64,000 nt of DNA from Acrasis kona (lineage: Eukaryota > Heterolobosea > Eutetramitea > Acrasida > Acrasidae), in the NCBI GenBank assembly GCA_026419775.2, contig JAOPGA020000651.1, positions 62,001 to 126,000 of the forward strand. Direction: 5' to 3'. The notes under the pieces are model-generated. The model worked only from the letters and a program-made list of their open reading frames with translations. It was not told where the DNA came from and ran no database searches. Each line of letters starts with the position of its first letter. Within the stretch, counting starts at the first letter, position 1. This document shows positions 63,420-64,000 of this stretch, piece by piece. A program made the translations under genes and the position numbers.

Positions 63420-63737
63420 TATTTTTGATTTTTTTTTAATAATCCCTATCGCTTACTCATTTAAACGGGCTAAACTTGGAACAAAAAGACTTTATCTATT
63501 ATTTGTTCGGGGAATCAAAAGATCAACAAAATGACCTTATAAGGTTGATTCTTTGCTTACAATGATCGTACAATAAAGCAAATAAAAATAGTTCTCGGAC
63601 ACCATGCTACAATATAGCGCACTAGCCATAATATACTATCAGCATTGCTTTAAAAGCAGTACTTTGATTCAGTTGACCAACAAAGAACATTCTATTTTTA
63701 TTTTAATAATCCGAATTGCAACTTTAAAATAAACACA
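63420..63737. other. Intergenic region, divergent promoters
   Basis: A 318-bp AT-rich gap between the glutamate decarboxylase start and the small mitochondrial-type gene start. No frame, RNA gene or repeat is visible. Confidence 0.5.
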
Positions 63738-63989
63738 ATGATAAGCAGACACTTTATAGTAAGAGCAGCAAGGTTACCTCAAATCCAGGCTTTTTCTTCC
63801 ATCAGGTTATACTCGAAAGATGTCAAAATTGGTGACGGTGTGATGGAAGCAAAGGACTCCAAATTGGATGCCGAGACCGGAGCAACGCAAAAATCTAAAG
63901 GTCCAATCAACAAGAGCCAAGATAAGAAGGCGGAACAGAAGAAGAAAATAGAAGAAGGAAAGGACGTAAACAATTCTGCAGGAGCCTAA
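63738..63989 (+). CDS. Small protein with mitochondrial-type presequence
   Basis: An 83-residue frame from the ATG at 63738. The first 26 residues (MISRHFIVRAARLPQIQAFS then SIRLYS) are basic, hydroxylated and free of acids: a classic mitochondrial targeting peptide, with a cleavage-like RLYS site. The remainder is a hydrophilic Lys/Glu/Asp/Gly tail with no membrane segment. It ends 11 bp from the window edge. I do not know a family. Size and composition recall small matrix or inner-membrane accessory proteins, but that is all that can be said. Confidence 0.6.
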   Translation: MISRHFIVRAARLPQIQAFSSIRLYSKDVKIGDGVMEAKDSKLDAETGATQKSKGPINKSQDKKAEQKKKIEEGKDVNNSAGA

Positions 63990-64000
63990 TGTACATTATT

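Noticed and set aside
1-64000. Transposons, virus-like elements, CRISPR arrays, rRNA and clear tRNA genes
   Set aside because: No reverse transcriptase, transposase or integrase frames, terminal repeats, regularly spaced repeats or rRNA-like stretches were seen in any part of the window.

Overview
This window looks like a compact nuclear chromosome segment from a free-living protist. It carries 36 predicted protein genes in 64 kb, about one per 1.8 kb, on both strands. Most of the introns I could place by eye are 35-44 nt GT..AG introns, many with a CTAAY-like branch site. Neighbouring genes are often 7-50 bp apart. The gene set is plainly eukaryotic: Mediator, ESCRT, dynein light chain, spliceosome factors, eEF2, a Fanconi anaemia core subunit, NEK kinase, centrosomal and Golgi glycosylation genes. 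My best guess is a heterolobosean (Naegleria/Acrasis-like) amoeboflagellate or amoeba. That rests on the AAA-ATPase/GAF hybrid histidine kinase, the moderate AT content, the tiny introns and the mix of genes; it is an inference, not a demonstrated placement.

Layout. 1-13.4 kb: 3' part of a giant hybrid histidine kinase, an MFS transporter, a degenerate Ras-like GTPase, an Mpo1/DUF962-like membrane protein, several small or unknown genes, mannose-6-phosphate isomerase and a NEK kinase. 14-19.3 kb: a five-exon C2-like protein, a six-exon coiled-coil protein, MED27 and a HAD-fold protein that has lost its catalytic aspartate. 19.4-23.1 kb: two adjacent Golgi-type glycosyltransferases (GT61-like and GT13/POMGNT1-like). 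23.1-33.5 kb: an unknown acidic protein, an eIF2beta/eIF5-like domain fused to a Nudix hydrolase, alanine aminotransferase, dynein roadblock light chain, a CEP57-like protein and CHMP7. 34-37.9 kb: a secreted VWD-domain protein, a small two-exon gene, a SLC35E3-type transporter and an unknown gene. 38-45.5 kb: the centrepiece, a 2427-residue polyketide synthase with the order FAAL-ACP-KS-AT-cMT-ACP-type III PKS. 45.5-64 kb: FANCA, TLS1/C9orf78, an unknown protein, a 1467-residue Pro/Gln/Asn-rich protein, a PTPDC1-like phosphatase, HTATSF1/Cus2, eEF2, glutamate decarboxylase and a small probable mitochondrial protein.

How it fits together. There is no operon logic; neighbours are mostly unrelated housekeeping genes packed head-to-head or tail-to-tail, so several promoters must be under 50 bp or shared. 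Exceptions worth noting are the two glycosyltransferases (possibly one glycan pathway, with PMI supplying mannose phosphate) and the PKS, which carries its own acyl-activating loading module and its own chain-terminating type III synthase and so could in principle make an alkyl-phenol or pyrone signal molecule from one polypeptide. All splice models are by-eye predictions supported by reading phase and family similarity, not by transcripts. I saw no rRNA, convincing tRNA, CRISPR, transposon or virus-like element.
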